DNA from: Viola odorata | Lineage: Eukaryota; Streptophyta; Magnoliopsida; Malpighiales; Violaceae | Assembly: GCA_963691705.1 (NCBI GenBank) | Contig: OY829542.1 | Span: forward strand, 38,364,579 to 38,428,578 | Direction of reading: 5' to 3' | Length of the DNA stretch: 64,000 nt | Shown: positions 1 through 14,136 of the stretch, one piece after another | Numbering within the stretch: position 1 is the stretch's first letter | How the letters are laid out: every line of letters starts with the position of its first letter | Program-made: the position numbers and the translations under genes | The notes under the pieces: generated by a model | Seen by the model: the letters and a program-made list of their open reading frames with translations, nothing else | Database searches by the model: none | Told to the model about the DNA's origin: nothing

Positions 1-784
1 TTGACCTTGTCCTCTATACTTATTTTGCTATATAATTTTTTGGACTGTTTAGCTGTGTAAGTGTTTGGCAAATCTTAACTTTGATATGGAAAGCAACAGA
101 GAACTCTAACTGAACAAAAAAAAAATATTCTTTGCAATTCCTTGTTGTGAAGGAGATTTATTTTGGTCACTGCTAAGAAGCAAGTGAATAATACAGTAGT
201 AATATAATTGGCACAGAGGATTATTCAGTTTTGGACTAGCTGGTGGCAATGGAGGTGTCAGTAATGACACAAAATTGGCTTCCCTTCATTCAGTAGCTGT
301 CCTTGTGAATTTAACTGTCAAAATCCATTCAAACTATAAGTCTCACTAGAGTTCTTTTTTTTCTAGTGAGTCTGTAACTGGCTAATCTTGCTGAAGCGTG
401 TGTTTCCAGATCATATTGTAATTTGTATGTCGTGTTAACATGTTGAATAGCTTTGAAGGTGAACATGTCAGTAATTCCGTTTGGTTTCAAACGCTGCGTA
501 AAATGTTTGGTTCTTGGTGTTATACTCATCTTCAGGGCTGATCTTTTTCTTTTCAGTGACTCTCTGTCCAGAGTTTGTTACTAGTGTGCCCTGAAGTATC
601 AGTCTAGGGTTTGTTACTGAGTACTCTTTTAGTGAGTGGACTGCAGTAGAGTGTTACTGCATGATGGTCATGCTGATTTTTGATTCCAGTGCTTGTATTT
701 TCTGCATCACATGCTGAATATTTGTGTTCTCGTATAGTGTTGGAATTTTTCTTACCTGAAAGTAAATTAACTTTTATCCTACAG
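1..784 (+). other. Intron sequence upstream of the first visible PDS5 exon
   Basis: This stretch is AT-rich and I see no coding exon in it. It ends in a pyrimidine-rich acceptor and CAG at 782-784, just before the first recognisable PDS5 exon. The family's N-terminal 30 or so residues are usually coded by a separate first exon, which I could not find here, so most or all of this is probably intron 1 and the start codon lies before the window. Confidence 0.6.
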
Positions 785-3700
785 CAAGCCGCTTCAAGCC
801 TTTCTGAGATGGAGCAATCGCCATCAACTTTGATGCTGGAGTCAATGCAGCCTTTTCTGAATGCAATTGTCAAGCCAGAATTGTTGAGGCATCAAGACAG
901 GGATGTGAAGCTTCTAGTTGCTACATGTATTTGTGAGATAACACGAATAACTGCCCCCGAAGCTCCTTACAGTGATGATGTTCTGAAGGTTTTTTTTTTC
1001 CATTTATGAGGATCAATTTTTCAATTTATTGGTTCACTAAGTTTGTGGAAATAATGTAAACCATTGCACTTTATAATTTTATTCCATCCTGAATTGTGTG
1101 TATGTATGTGCAGGACATTTTTCACTTGACTGTTGGAACTTTTAGTGGGTTAAGTGATACTGGTGGTCCATCGTTTGGAAGGAGAGTTATTATCTTGGAG
1201 ACCCTTGCTAAATATAGGTCATGCGTTGTTATGTTAGATCTTGAATGCAATGATCTGGTGAATAAAATGTTCAGTACATTTTTCACTGTTGCCAGGTATG
1301 TTTTAAAAAGTTATTTTGGTAATAAATAAACGGCTTCCATATGTAGCATTTTTTGGTTTTAAATCTCTAGAACATGGATACTCAGATATAGTTAATCTGT
1401 CTAGTGGAAGAATATGCTTTTGCTTTGCTTTTCATCTTTCTCTTCTACATTGTGCATGATCATTTATGTTAAAGTAACATCTCCAGACTATGTAGACTTA
1501 AGATGAAACAATATTTGAGGTTGGAATTTCTTTGACAATTTCTAATTTTTGACTATATTGTGCATGATCATTTATGTTAAAGTAGGATTTCTAGACCAGG
1601 TAGACTGTAGATGAAACAATAGTTGAGGGTGGAATTCCTTTCAGAATTTCTAATATTTGACATGGAGAAAGGAAGTTTTCGTATCATTCTGTTATGCCAA
1701 CGGTCGCTAACGAGTCTGAAGATTTCCTGCATGATTTAGTAGTAATTTAGAAAAGCAAGGTCCTGGTGTTTGTGAGTTCCCTACCTCACCCTTAACCTCA
1801 CATCAACCTAGTCCTCCCTTTCCATCCTTATTTGTATTTATCCTTTCTACTCCTTGATATGGCCCTAGCTGATGAAATGAGATGCACACAGCCTTACAGT
1901 AGTTGGCACCTGGATTGGTATGGTTATGATATGGGTAAATTATCTGTTAACTAATGCATAGCTTACTTGCACCTCCCTTTCTTTTTCAGTGTATAGTTTC
2001 TAATCGTTTCCCTTCACGCCATGGCAGGTTTTTTTTGTTATTCACTAATTTCTTACCTGGAATTTCTACCTTTGCAGTGATGATCATCAAGAAAGTGTTT
2101 TATCCTCGATGCAAACAATAATGGTTCTTCTCATTGAAGAAAGTGAAGATGTCAGAGAGGATCTTTTACTTGTTATATTATCTGCATTAGGTCGTAACAG
2201 AAGTGTAAGCATCTATCTCTTTGCGGCTGTATAATTGATTGTACTCTGTGGTAGTGGTGGCATCATATATTACCTGCAAAAGCTAAGTATTTGCTTTCAA
2301 ACTTCTTCAAATGGAAGTGATTTTCTGAAAATTATGATTCTAGGATGTTTCTGCTGCATCAAGGAGGCTTGCCATGAACGTTATAAAGCATTGTGCGGGC
2401 AAACTTGAAGCTAGCATCAAGCAATATCTGATATCATCAATGTCAGGAGATAACAGGTCGGAGAATAGTCAAATTGACTGCCATGAAGTTATATATGACA
2501 TTTATCGTTGTGCTCCTCAGATCCTATCGGGTGTTATGCCATACCTTACTGGAGAGTTATTGGTAATTTTGCTTGTAGTGACATTTATTTTGATGTCTTT
2601 CTCTTGTTAGTTTCGCCTGCTCTTAATTTTCATGTGCACAAATGTGGATAACTACTTCACTATTGAATATTGTTTTTATGCCATGGATTTTACTAGAAGA
2701 GTTATCTTGTAATGCTTCTTTGAGGTTGAAATCCTATAATTGATGTTCTGAATTTTGCTCCCCTGTCATTCATTGAAGGAATATTACTTTACTTCCATAT
2801 TTGATACAACTTCATCAATCGTTTAATGTTCTTTTAGTGGTATAGTTGCAATTTGTTGAAATTTGATGAGCATTTTCATTCTTAATCTGCAGACCGATCA
2901 ACTAGACACTCGTTTTAAAGCAGTGACGTTGGTTGGAGATCTATTTGCTCTCCCAGGCTCTGTCATTACTGAAGCCTTTCAGCCAATCTTTTCAGAGTTC
3001 TTGAAAAGGTTGACTGATAGAGTGGTTGCTGTACGGATGTCTGTCCTTGGACATGTTAAAGACTGTCTTTTGTCAAATCCTACCAGAGCCGAGGCTCCCC
3101 AAATCATCTGTTAGTGTCAATTCGATTTACATTTCTTCTTTTTTTAGATACATTTGCTTCACATTTCTTATGTGAAATTTAGTACTGATATTGATCATGC
3201 TTAATGTTGTCAGCCGCTCTCTGTGATCGACTCCTGGACTATGATGAGAATATTCGAAAGCAAGTAGTTGATGTGATCTGTGATGTGGCATGCAAATCCC
3301 TGTATTCCATTCCTGTAGAAACTATAAAATTAGTGGGGGAGCGCCTGCGAGACAAATCTGTATGCTTGGTCTTTCATTTATATACATCTTTGCCAAGTCG
3401 TTTGTCAATCATTAACTAGTTGGTGATTGTGGCATACCAACGTATCCTTGATTTTATTATTTTGCCTGTTTTGAAACTGCAGCTACTTGTTAAAAGAAAC
3501 ACAATGGAGAGGCTGGCTGAGGTATTCAGGGTTTGTTGTGTGAAGTCCTCTGAGGCCCCATACAATTCTGGTGAATATGAGTGGATTCCAGGGAAGATTT
3601 TGAGATGTCTGTATGACAAAGGTTTCAGGTAGGTGTCATTTATTCATATATTTTTAGTTTATTTTTATAGAAAGCTAAGACCTTTCTCCAATCTGTCTAT

Positions 3701-6700
3701 CTAATTGAAAGTCATGTCCCTTGCTTTTTCCTTTCTCAATCATTTGCAGTTATTACTGAGTGGTCCATTACATGTATAAAAAACTTCAAATTTCTTGCAT
3801 CTTTGCTCAATATGTAATATGATCATGTTTTTGACATGGGAACGCACTTTGCAGATCAGATACAATTGAATCCGTTCTTTGTGGCTCCTTGTTCCCAGCT
3901 GACTTCTCAGTCAAAGATCGGATTAAACATTGGGTCAGACTCTTCTCTGTGTTTGACAAAGTTGAAGTGAAGGCTCTTGAAAAGATCTTGGAGCAGAAGC
4001 AGCGGTATGCCAAGTAGTTGCTTGCAAGTCAAACTTAGTGTTTGATAAATCTGGCTGCTAGAAATTTTGTTCATTTCATTAATTCGGTACTGATGTTGAG
4101 GGGTATTTTCTCTTGGATTGCAGGGTACAGCAAGAGATGCAGAGATATCTCTCTCTTAGACAGACGCATAAGGTTTGTAAGCAATGTTGAGTTACTTAAC
4201 TTCATAGAAGAAAGTTGAATGAAGAAAATAGAAGTACAAATATTAATATTCATCGAATACAGGAGGGTGATGCTCCAGAGATGCAGAAGAAGGTTATGTT
4301 GTGCTTTCGAATTATGTCTCGGTCATTTGCAGAGCCTTTGAAGGCTGAAGAGAATTTCCTGACACTTGATCAATTGAAAGATGCCAATATCTGGAAGATC
4401 CTAACGAATTTGCTTGATCCAAAGACTAGCTTCCATCAAGCTACAATTGGTCGGGTAATGAAAACTAGTTCATGCCATACACTTCACTGTAAACTGTTAT
4501 TATTACCATGTTATGACATGTCAGCTCTGCTTCATGTTGCTTTTGTTTGTTGTTGACAAGAGCTGTCTCAACAATTTGTCCTAACACATTAAGATATCTG
4601 AACTGTCCCCAAAGTATTAAATGCTGATACACATGCATGGCATGTTATAATCTAATCACTGGAGAACTATTTGAGTTAACTAAGTTCAGCCTCGCACTTT
4701 TTCTCGGCCATTATGTAGATGAAACTGTGTGTTCTCTGTGTGTGTGTATTTGAAATTTATAAATGAAATTTCTCATTTGCAGGATGATTTACTTAAAATT
4801 CTGGGTGAGAAACACCGACTCTATGAATTTCTCAGCAGTCTCTCTATAAAGTGTTCGTATTTACTTTTCAACAAGGAGCATGTGAAAGAAATCCTTGTGG
4901 AGGCGATTACTCATAACTCTGCTGGAAATGCACCTTTTATTCAGTCTTGCATGGATTTACTGGTGGTAAGAATGCCATTCCTACATCTATTAAATTATTC
5001 ATTACAACTTCTTTATTGATGTCCAAGTGTATTTGAGGTAATTGCATTATCTGAGCTAGACACCTTTCCCCATTGTACTGGTTACTTGGTGTTATTTCAG
5101 TTTGGTATTTCTCTTCACCTTCTGATAGGAATGAAGCTCATCATTACAAGATTTGTTGTGAACTTTCAGATTCTTGCACGCTTCAGTCCATTGCTTCTGA
5201 GTGGGTCTGAAGAAGAATTAGTGAATTTTCTGAAAAATGATAATGAAATAATAAAGGAAGGTGCGTTGCATGTTTTGGCAAAGGCTGGTGGTGCAATTCG
5301 AGAACAGCTTGCTGTGACATCAAGGTGCGGTTGTAGAAATTGTTAAGATACGACAAATGCACCTTGTGCACAATGCTTATACTCTTGTTGTTTACTTGCA
5401 GCTCAATTGATCTTATATTGGAGAGACTCTGCTTAGAAGGTAGTCGCAGACAAGCTAAGTTTGCTGTACATGCTTTGGCAGCAATAACAAAGGATGATGG
5501 GCTCAAGTCCCTCTCTGTTCTATACAAGGTTTCATTTGGTCTATGAGTAGTCCATCAGATGTCATCCTAATGTTATTTAAAATCTTGATGTTCATTGCGC
5601 AATTTGCAGAGACTTGTGGACATGATGGGGGAGGAGAGACATTTGCCGGCTGTTCTACAGTCTCTAGGATGTATAGCACAGGCTGCCATGCCGGTTTTTG
5701 AAACAAGAGAGACTGAAGTGGAAGAATTCATAAAAAACAAGATCCTGGAACACACTAGTGTATGTTTCCTAAGAGCTCCTTGGTCTGTTCACTTTTTCAC
5801 ATATAACTTGATATGTAGTTTTCATGCTAAGTATGCTTACCTGTTGCAGAAAACGAAAGATGACAAAAGAACTTGCTGGGATGATAGAAGTGAAGTTTGT
5901 TTGTTGAAGGTTCGCTGATTGAAGGAGTTTTCTCTTAAATCATTTCTATAAGTGGCATCAATATCTTACTTAATAAAGTTTCCCACACTCGCTTGAAATG
6001 TTTTTCTTTATTTTTCCTTAATAACTTTTTATAGCTTGGGCTGCATGTATAATGTTCTTGCAGATTTATGGGCTCAAGACATTGGTCAAGAGCTACTTGC
6101 CTGTCAAGGATGCACAGCTGCGCCCTGGTATTGATGACCTTCTGCAAATTCTTAGAAATTTGCTTCGTTTTGGAGAAGTATCAAAAGATAAAGAATCAAG
6201 GTATTTTTTTTCGACTTGTAGTTTCTGTTTTCTCCCTCTTTTGTCATGACCTTGTAATTTCAAGGTGTTTTCATAATACAGTGCAGTTGATAAGGCTCAT
6301 TTAAAACTTGCTGCTGCGAAGGCGGTTCTTCGTCTTTCAAAGCAATGGGATCATAAGATACCTGTTGATGTTTTCCACTTAACATTGAGGACACCAGAGG
6401 TTAAGTCCTTTGACATCTGACAATTACATACATTCGTCTCTGGTTTGCTTATTAGTAGATCGGACATTGTTAGTAATGATCATTTTTCTTACTTTCTTTC
6501 CTTTTGGGTCTTGTAGATAGCCTTTTCCCAAGCTAGAAAACTATTCCTGTGCAAAGTTCATCAATATATAAAGGACCGGCTTCTGGATGCAAAGTATGCC
6601 TGTGCCTTCTTTTTTAACACAACAGGATCCGTGCCCCATGATTTTGAAGAGGTGTCTACCCTATATCTGATTTCTTTCACTATTATCCATGACTTAAACC

Positions 6701-9700
6701 TACATGATGCCTGTTGTCATTGTGAAAATTATAAATCTTCTTACTGAATTTTGTAGTTCTTTTAAAATGGTAGGAAAAGCAGAACCTTGCTGATCTTATT
6801 CAGATGCATTACCAAGCAAAGGCACGACAGGTCCCTGTGCAAACTGATACAAATCCCTCTGCAGTTTATCCCGAATACATTCTTCCTTACCTGGTCCATG
6901 CTCTTGCTCATAACTCATCTCCTAGTGTAGATGAATGCAAAGATGTGAAAGCATTTGAGCCAATGTACAGGTACATCTAAATATCTAGTTGCAAGTTTTC
7001 TGTCGTAGACTTACTATAAACACCTTATTCTATGATTTTGCCTCAGTAGGTAAAAGCTTTAAAGAATTAGTTAAAATAAAGCAAGAACAAATTTCAGATA
7101 ACAGCGGGCTTCTATTTTTTTCTTTGTCGTTTTTCAGGCAATTATACTTGATTCTTTCTATGCTGGTGCGCAAGGATGAAGATGTTAAGTCAGAAGCTAG
7201 TACCAACAAGGAGAAGGAGAGTATTCCTACTATAGTTTCTCTCTTTCACGGTATCAAGTGCTCTGAAGATGTAGTTGATGCAGCTAAGTCAAAGGTTGTC
7301 TCAAACAAAGTCTGAGTTTGTATGACTGTTGAATATAGTCTGTCACAATTGGAATGCTGTTGGGGAGCCCTAGCTGCAAAATAGTAATAATATTTGTTAC
7401 TTGTCTAACTGTAAAGCAGACAATTTACATTTACTTGACGTTCGCAGAATTCATATGCTCTATGTGAGCTCGGGCTGTCAATCATCAAGCGCTTAACTGA
7501 GAAAGAAGACAATTTAGAAATGCCTACTTCATCAGTTCTCCTGCCTCCTGTGCTGTACAAACCATATGAAAAGAGAGAAGAGGATGACTCTTTGGTACCT
7601 TCTCATCATCTTAACTTTTTGACATCTCCTATTGGATGCAAGTTTATTGAAGTGAACTTATGATGTAGAAAAGAAATGTATTGATCTCTGAAAGATATGA
7701 TTGGATTTCGTTGATTTGTTGTTCTGTTGTTTTTGGGTCCGTGGTCAATTGTCACATTGATCGCTCTGTGTGCATTCTGTTTAATTTTATTATAATATTG
7801 AATATTAATTGTTTGCCTGCTATATTAATTCATTATGGCTTTCTTAGACCGATGAAGGGAAAACATGGTTATCTGATGAGGGTGTTTTGTCTCATTTTGA
7901 ATCGCTCAAGTTGGTAACTGATGGAACGGTAAGCTTGGATGCTTAAGAGTACATTAGCTGTTGCTAAACATAGCAATAATTGGTGCCTTGAAAATCACGA
8001 GTAACTCATTGCCCTCTTGTTATCAAATCAGGTAACTTCGGATTTAGCTGAAGATGAGGTTATAAAAGACAGTGAAGCAGAGGAAAATGAAGTTCCTCTG
8101 GGAAAAATGATGAAACAGTTAAAGGCTCAAGGAGCAAAGGGTGCAAAGGTTAAAAAAAACAAGTCTTTATCAGCTGAAACTAATAATGCTGAAAGTGATG
8201 TTGATATCTTAACAATGGTAAGGGAAATAAATTTGGATAATCTGGGATCATCTACTAAATTTGATACAAGTAATGGTCACAAACATTTGCCGAGTGAGGA
8301 AACAAAGTCAGATCTAGATCTTGAAAAGGATAAAAAGAGAAAGGATGGTGATGTTGCATCTGTACCAATACCTAAACGCCGAAGGTCATCTGCTCATTCT
8401 GCTGTCAGATTGCCCCAGAGCCCATTTAAGGCTTCTTCAAAAGCTTCAGGTGGTGAATCTAGCCCTGATTCTAGAAAGAAAAAGACTGAGCCAAAGGAAG
8501 TAGTTGAGGGAAGTGAATCTGATTTGTTAGTACCCATTCGGAAGAATTGTTCCCCACTAAAAAGTCGAGGTAAAAGCTCTGGTCTGAACCATGAGGTTAC
8601 AGAACATGATGTCTTAGAATCAGATGAATATGATCTTGTGGTAAGCTTTTCAGCTGGACAATTTTCATCTGAAGTTGTGATCTTTGTTATTGCCTATTTG
8701 ATGAACTTGCACCTCCTCGTTTCAGAAGGATGATATGCTAGTGGACACTGATGATGCTGATGGAAATAATAATTTGAACTCCTCGGCTGGATCAATGAAA
8801 AATCGGAAAAGAAAAATCATTGCCGGATTGGCAAAGGTAAACAAACAACTGTGCGTCCACTTGTCTTTTTTAGTCTACTTGTCTTTGATACTCGGTGGTA
8901 CATTTGTCTGTAAAACGGTTTTCCTAATTCTGTCATTCGGAGGTTGCATATCATCGTCATGCTACTCTAGTATGCCCAGTGTTGGTTGATGTCATGATTT
9001 GTGTACAAATGTAAATACATTTCCTACATGCCTTTCTTCATTTGCTACCTATTGTACTCTTCATTTTTCAACTGAGGTAGTTCTGACCTTGAAAATTCCT
9101 CACTGGACTTGTGGTTGTATGCATGCCTGATTAACGTGTCTTTTGATATTCTCAGTGCACAACGAAGGAAAGTGATGTTGATGTTGCAGAATTAATTGGT
9201 CGCAGAATAAAAGTTTGGTGGCCCATGGATAAGAAGTGAGCATCTCTTGGTTCTTTCAAGGCTGAAATTTTATTCAAAACATTTATCCAGGCTTTCTTTC
9301 TCTTCAGTACCCCACGTCTTCCTTATTCATTTCTACCAGACACGCATCTCATCTTTTGTTTTTTGCTTGCATTAGTGTGCTTCACAGACTATCGAAAATC
9401 ACTCCTCCTAAATGACATGCAAGCTAATATATATGTTTCTAGTTGGGTCCACAATTTAGATTCTTACCGCAGTTTATTGATGCATACATAGTTCTGATAC
9501 TGGCGAGAGGGTAAACAGGCTGAGTTAGGTGCCAAGTTCAGAATCTTAGGGCTGAAAAATAGTACTACAAAGGTTTTACCTTTAGTCTATCTAGACACGG
9601 AGTGTAGTATGAAATGATATTTCCTTACACTGGATCCTTGTAAATTTGACAGGTTTTATGAAGGCACAATCAAATCATACGATCCTTTGAAGGGGAAACA

Positions 9701-12380
9701 TGTGGTATGCTGTACTATCCCCTGCTCTCTTTCTATCTCTAATGTCTTCAGGTCTCTGGGGTTTCTTAGTGTGCTGATCTTTGCTTTGCATGATATTGAT
9801 GCAATGTAGATACTGTATAATGATGGAGATATAGAAGTACTCCGCTTAGATAAAGAGCGCTGGGAAGTTGTTCACAGTGGCCGGAAGTCTGCAAAGGTCT
9901 TACCCTATTTATTTCTGGGCACTCTTCTCAAGCTGTAGTAATTTCAAGTTTGTTTTCTGGAAAATTGCCCTGCATAAATATGTATTTAAGCTTTTCATTT
10001 CTCTTTTCTCCAGAAGCTGTCTAAGCGGAACCTTTCTTCAGACGTGTAAGCATTTCCTTCACATTAAAGAATTCCATTTGTCAAATGCTTTAATCTATCA
10101 TTAAAGCCCATTTGTTAAATTTTATGGCTTTTACATTCTTCAGCATTATTGTATATGCATGAGAACTTGCTATCTTCTAGGAGTAAAATCCTTCTAATTC
10201 TGTAAGAGATTTTTCTCTTACTCTTATATTATCCATGTACAGGTCTCCTGCAAAGAAACGCAAAGCTCCTGCTAGTTCTCGCCAGAATAAGAAGTCAGTG
10301 ACTATGTGAGTTGGAATTTCAATCACTGATGCAGTTGTCGAGGCATGATTTACATTTCTAGATTGCTATTATTGACACTATATTGAATTTACATTTCAGA
10401 GTTAAAAGGAAACGAACTCCAAAGAAAAACTCTAAGCATGTACCTAAAGAGCCAAAGGAAATGGGGGATTCTGATGCATCTGATAATGGATTGGCCATGG
10501 AAGAAGATAAGACAAGATCAGGTGAAGTTCCCAAAGTTTAGATTTGATGTTTAAGCTGAACATATACCACATCCATGCATTATGGAATAGTTAGATGATT
10601 CATTTCATTTATCACCTTCTTGCAACAGATATGAAGAACTGACATTTTTATGTTTGGCTAGTCTCTTTTTTCTTGTTAATTTGTTTTATTTTATGTTGAA
10701 TTTGTGTGACACATCCTGTCTTGTGTGAAGTACAGCTTCCTTGCATGGAATCTGACCATGCAGAGAATATTAGCTGTTTGTGCCCCCGCTATGGCACGGG
10801 CTTATATGGGAACAGTAAAGGTTGTTGTTGCTCAATGGTAGAATGTAGAAGATGATGCATGCATGGTGTCTTTTTAAGTTCGTCCTCTGTCAGTCAAAGT
10901 GAAAACCATTAGTTTCTCACACTGCTACCTAATCTCGAAGACCTACAATAAAATTAGGTTATTTATATTTTAGACCTATTATTATTATAATACCATTAGC
11001 ATTGTCATCAGTGTTGTAGCTCAGGAAATAAAATTAGGTTATTTATATTTAGACCTATTATTATTATAATACCATTAACATTGTCATCAGTGTTGTAGCT
11101 CAGGAAAAAAAGTTCAATTTTAAAGTTACAATTGGAATCTATTTTAGAATTAGAAAAGTTGTTATTGTTGTTGTTACTATGATTATTGTTGCTATTATTA
11201 TGTTCTAATGTCAATATTCTTAATATGATTATTGCTGTTGCTTTGTTCATAAGCATTCATTGGTATTCTATATTATTATTGTTGTAGTTTTCAATATCTC
11301 AATGGCTAAATGAGCCAAAAAGATAAATAACAATTCTTTTGCAATTGTTTGTATTTTGGATTTCGAAGCTGTTTTAATTGTTATTACTATTATTATTGTT
11401 ACTAATATTACGTTATAATGGTATGCATATTATAATTATTATTCTTAGTTATTTATTATCATTATTGTTATTATTATAACAAAGTTGGTATAAATATGAG
11501 AGATGGAGAAGGCTTATTTGGTCTTGTTACTCTAAATAAAGAAATTATCTCTTATAGATTTGCCTGGTTATGGTTATGGTTATGGTATTGGTAACAGTTA
11601 CTACTACTATTATGACCAAAGTTATTTACTATGATTCTTATTAGTATTACCATTCTTGCCATCATAATACCTATGCTAGCATCTATATAAAAGTCGACCC
11701 ATTATTATTTTTACAAACAGTAAGGGAAAAAGTAAAGGGAAAAAAAGGACAAAAGGTAATTTAGTGCAAAAGTTACTTTCCGAAACTTCCCTGAGTTAGA
11801 AGTTTTGCTATATATGCATTTACAGATTTTAAAATTCATTGCATCTTTTTAGGTGATTCTCAAGGGGAACATGAGACGAGGGTGAAGCAGGATCTACCAG
11901 ACGTGGATGAATCTGACAAGGAAGTGGCATTGACGTCCAGAGGTAAACACATGGAGGGGACAGATGATAGTTCGCATCACCCTGAAGAATCTGATGGAGA
12001 AGTGGAAGCCAATTCTGAAGACAAACTTAGTGACGATGAGGAGACTAAACTACAAGATAAGAAAGATGACGCTGGAGAAGAATCTCAGTCAGAAGAAATG
12101 AATGAGGACAAATCAGACTCTGAAGGGAACCAAAGTGCAGATGATGAGAATGTTAAAGATTCCCCAAAGTCATCATCAGAATCTCATCCCTTGGATGCTG
12201 ATGCTGATGCTGAAATCTCTGATGATGAGCCTCTTGTACTTGCCTCCTGCCTTACTTTTAGGTGCCTCATTTCACAAATTTATCCAAGTTGTAAGCATTT
12301 ATAGTAATGTCTACTGTTTTCACATGCAGTGCAACTGGAAGCAGAAGGTAGCGAAGTTCCCAACAAAAAGAGCAAGATGA
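785..12380 (+). CDS. PDS5: Sister chromatid cohesion protein PDS5 (plant PDS5A-like), 5'-partial
   Basis: PDS5 binds the cohesin ring in the nucleus and regulates cohesion, DNA repair and recombination. I read 32 exons: 785-988, 1114-1295, 2078-2204, 2344-2562, 2893-3109, 3214-3359, 3483-3628, 3855-4004, 4124-4172, 4263-4454, 4783-4975, 5170-5324, 5402-5528, 5610-5759, 5850-5909, 6064-6200, 6292-6399, 6517-6651, 6774-6970, 7138-7294, 7448-7594, 7848-7928, 8032-8640, 8726-8836, 9156-9235, 9653-9704, 9810-9896, 10014-10045, 10243-10305, 10400-10521, 11853-12235 and 12330-12380. All have GT-AG borders and they sum to 4,869 nt, exactly 1,622 codons plus TGA. HEAT-like repeats fill about residues 1-1050 (motifs SMQPFLNAIVKPELL, EAPYSDDVLK). 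A basic KRRR patch lies near 1206, a Tudor domain at about 1340-1400 (GRRIKVWWPMDKKFYEGTIK) and a Ser/Glu/Asp-rich tail at about 1480-1605. No break is visible, so the gene looks functional. Only the N-terminal exon is missing from view. Confidence 0.95.
1451..1662. repeat. Direct tandem duplication (~108-bp unit) in a PDS5 intron
   Basis: Two adjacent copies start at about 1451 and 1559. Each begins TGTGCATGATCATTTATGTT and contains GATGAAACAATA followed by TTGAGG. They differ at several bases, so the duplication is not recent. It lies within the 1296-2077 intron, and nothing else in that intron stands out. Confidence 0.75.
10522..11852 (+). other. Long PDS5 intron with AT-rich microsatellites
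   Basis: This 1.3-kb intron is the longest complete one in the gene. It carries an 80-bp duplication, TTATTATTG/TTGTTGTTA-type microsatellites at about 11150-11480, and TTATGG repeats near 11567-11584. The asparagine-rich minus-strand reading at 11008-11256 is a by-product of these repeats. I see no gene inside it. Confidence 0.8.
10948..11105. repeat. Tandem duplication, ~80-bp period
   Basis: Two nearly identical adjacent copies both contain AAATTAGGTTATTTATATTT and TCATCAGTGTTGTAGCTCAG. They differ by only a base or two, so this is a recent local duplication in the intron. Confidence 0.85.
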
Positions 12381-13890
12381 TGCAGTTCTCCCTTTTGGCC
12401 AGTCTCCAGAAACAATCCTCAGAACACTGGTACTTTGTTAGATGTGCAGCTTGCATTTTGTTGGTGTGGTTGGCGGTGGTTAAACGGAAGGTAAAGTCAT
12501 TTAACCATGTAAACAGGCTAATAAATTTCTAAAGCAGCAGGCTTTTGGTCAGATCCTGTAAAGTAACTGTAGGCATTCTCCACCGTGGGGTAGGAATTAT
12601 AGTTGTGCACTGTAATTCCCTGGATTAAGGTAGATGATCAATGATGTAGTTCATGTGGGGGTGTAGTGTAGTGCAGTGCATGTTTCTAACCAACCAGGAT
12701 GGATAAATAGATAGGCCATGTACAGTTATAGCTGGGATAGTGCTGTTAGTTTTTTCATGTCATGACTTTTTGCGTCGAAAATATTTGTCCATTATTTATA
12801 GCTGTTGTGTTTGGCCCCATTCGGACTGTTACTTGCTATTCATGTTTTACTTGAGAACAGATTGGATTTGGATATACACCTGAAGCAGTGGTTTCCTGAA
12901 ATGTAATTATTTTATGGATAGCTCTGTTGCTCGTCGGTTGAATTTCATTTGTTAACTGAACTTTTGCGCTCGAATTGGTAAATGATTCAATGCCTGTACT
13001 TCTAAGGTCTTACAGTAAACATGGAAATGGTTAGAAACATTTACATAACTTGAAGTTTCTAACTACCAAAAAATTTACTCAATTTCATGTTGCACTAATT
13101 ATCATATGAATTTCAATTGCAATAACTAGTACCATAGTATGAAACTGAAATAGAAACATTTGAGAAGTCAACTAGAGACTTTTTAAACGCGAGAGTTTTA
13201 TTGTGAAAAATTGCAACAAATTGTACTTTTAAGTTTTTTTCCGTGCCCTATAAAGTTTCACTCTTTTCTCCTTTATGAGTTTGTTGACCAAGTTTTACTG
13301 TTCTCTTCTTTGACTTGAAATGGTGGTCTGAAAGTATCTTTTGACACCTCCAATAAAATAAAGATCGTTACTTTGCATATCAAAAATATCATAATGTCGG
13401 TCTAAAATATATCGATGAATCAATTTTTATGTTACATTAAAACCTTATTTAATACATCATCCCATATTAATAATAAGCGAACGATACCATGGAATTACTA
13501 CAGTACAAGCAAGTGACAATGACACTGCAGACTTGGTAAGATGTTGAAAGCAGTGCACTCATTCCAGCTTCCCACCTTAAGCTGATAGAAGTAATGCTTA
13601 GTTATCTTTACTAATTAATTTGTCAAATGACAAATAGTAATATAATTTTGTGGTCAAATGCATTGCAAGATTTTTCATTACTTTACTATTTAAAATCTAT
13701 TAAAAAAGAGTTTGTAATATCAGATTGTCTGGTGAGTTTGGCAGTTTCCTCGAGTTTTCCTTTTCTCTTTCTTTTGGGTGTAATAAGAAAACACGTTAAA
13801 ATTGTCCTACCATACCATCTTCTTCCATCCTCTTCTTGTGGGATCTAAAACCCATCTAAGCTCATATCTCACCTTCTTTCTCCTTGCAAG
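12381..13890. other. PDS5 3' UTR and intergenic spacer before the C2 gene
   Basis: The first 500-600 bp is probably PDS5 3' UTR. The rest is AT-rich spacer and the promoter side of the C2-domain gene. I found no supported ORF, RNA gene or transposon with clear ends in it. Confidence 0.5.
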
Positions 13891-14073
13891 GTACTCCCTC
13901 CCTCCCTCTCTCGCTCTCTCGGCTCTCTTTCTCTATACATATTACATACACTTGGTGTTTGTGTACTAATTGGATGTTTTTTTGGTGGTAATTGAACAAC
14001 TTAAAGAGCTAAGCCTGCACTTCTTCCATTTTCCTATATATTTTAGTTTCATAACTCTGTTTCTTTGATGCAG
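13891..14073 (+). other. Probable 5'-UTR intron of the C2-domain gene
   Basis: The sequence CTTGCAAG|GTACTC at 13890/13891 looks like a donor, and TTTGATGCAG ending at 14073 is a good acceptor. The intron starts with a CT-rich microsatellite. It lies 63 bp before the start codon. This is inferred from splice-site appearance only. Confidence 0.5.
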
Positions 14074-14136
14074 TGGTGAGGAAAAAAAGAGCAAACAATT
14101 GCAATTTGTATTGAAATAGTAAAACTAAATTAAAAA

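Noticed and set aside
11008..11256. An Asn-rich minus-strand ORF
   Set aside because: It is made by TTATTG-type microsatellites in a PDS5 intron.
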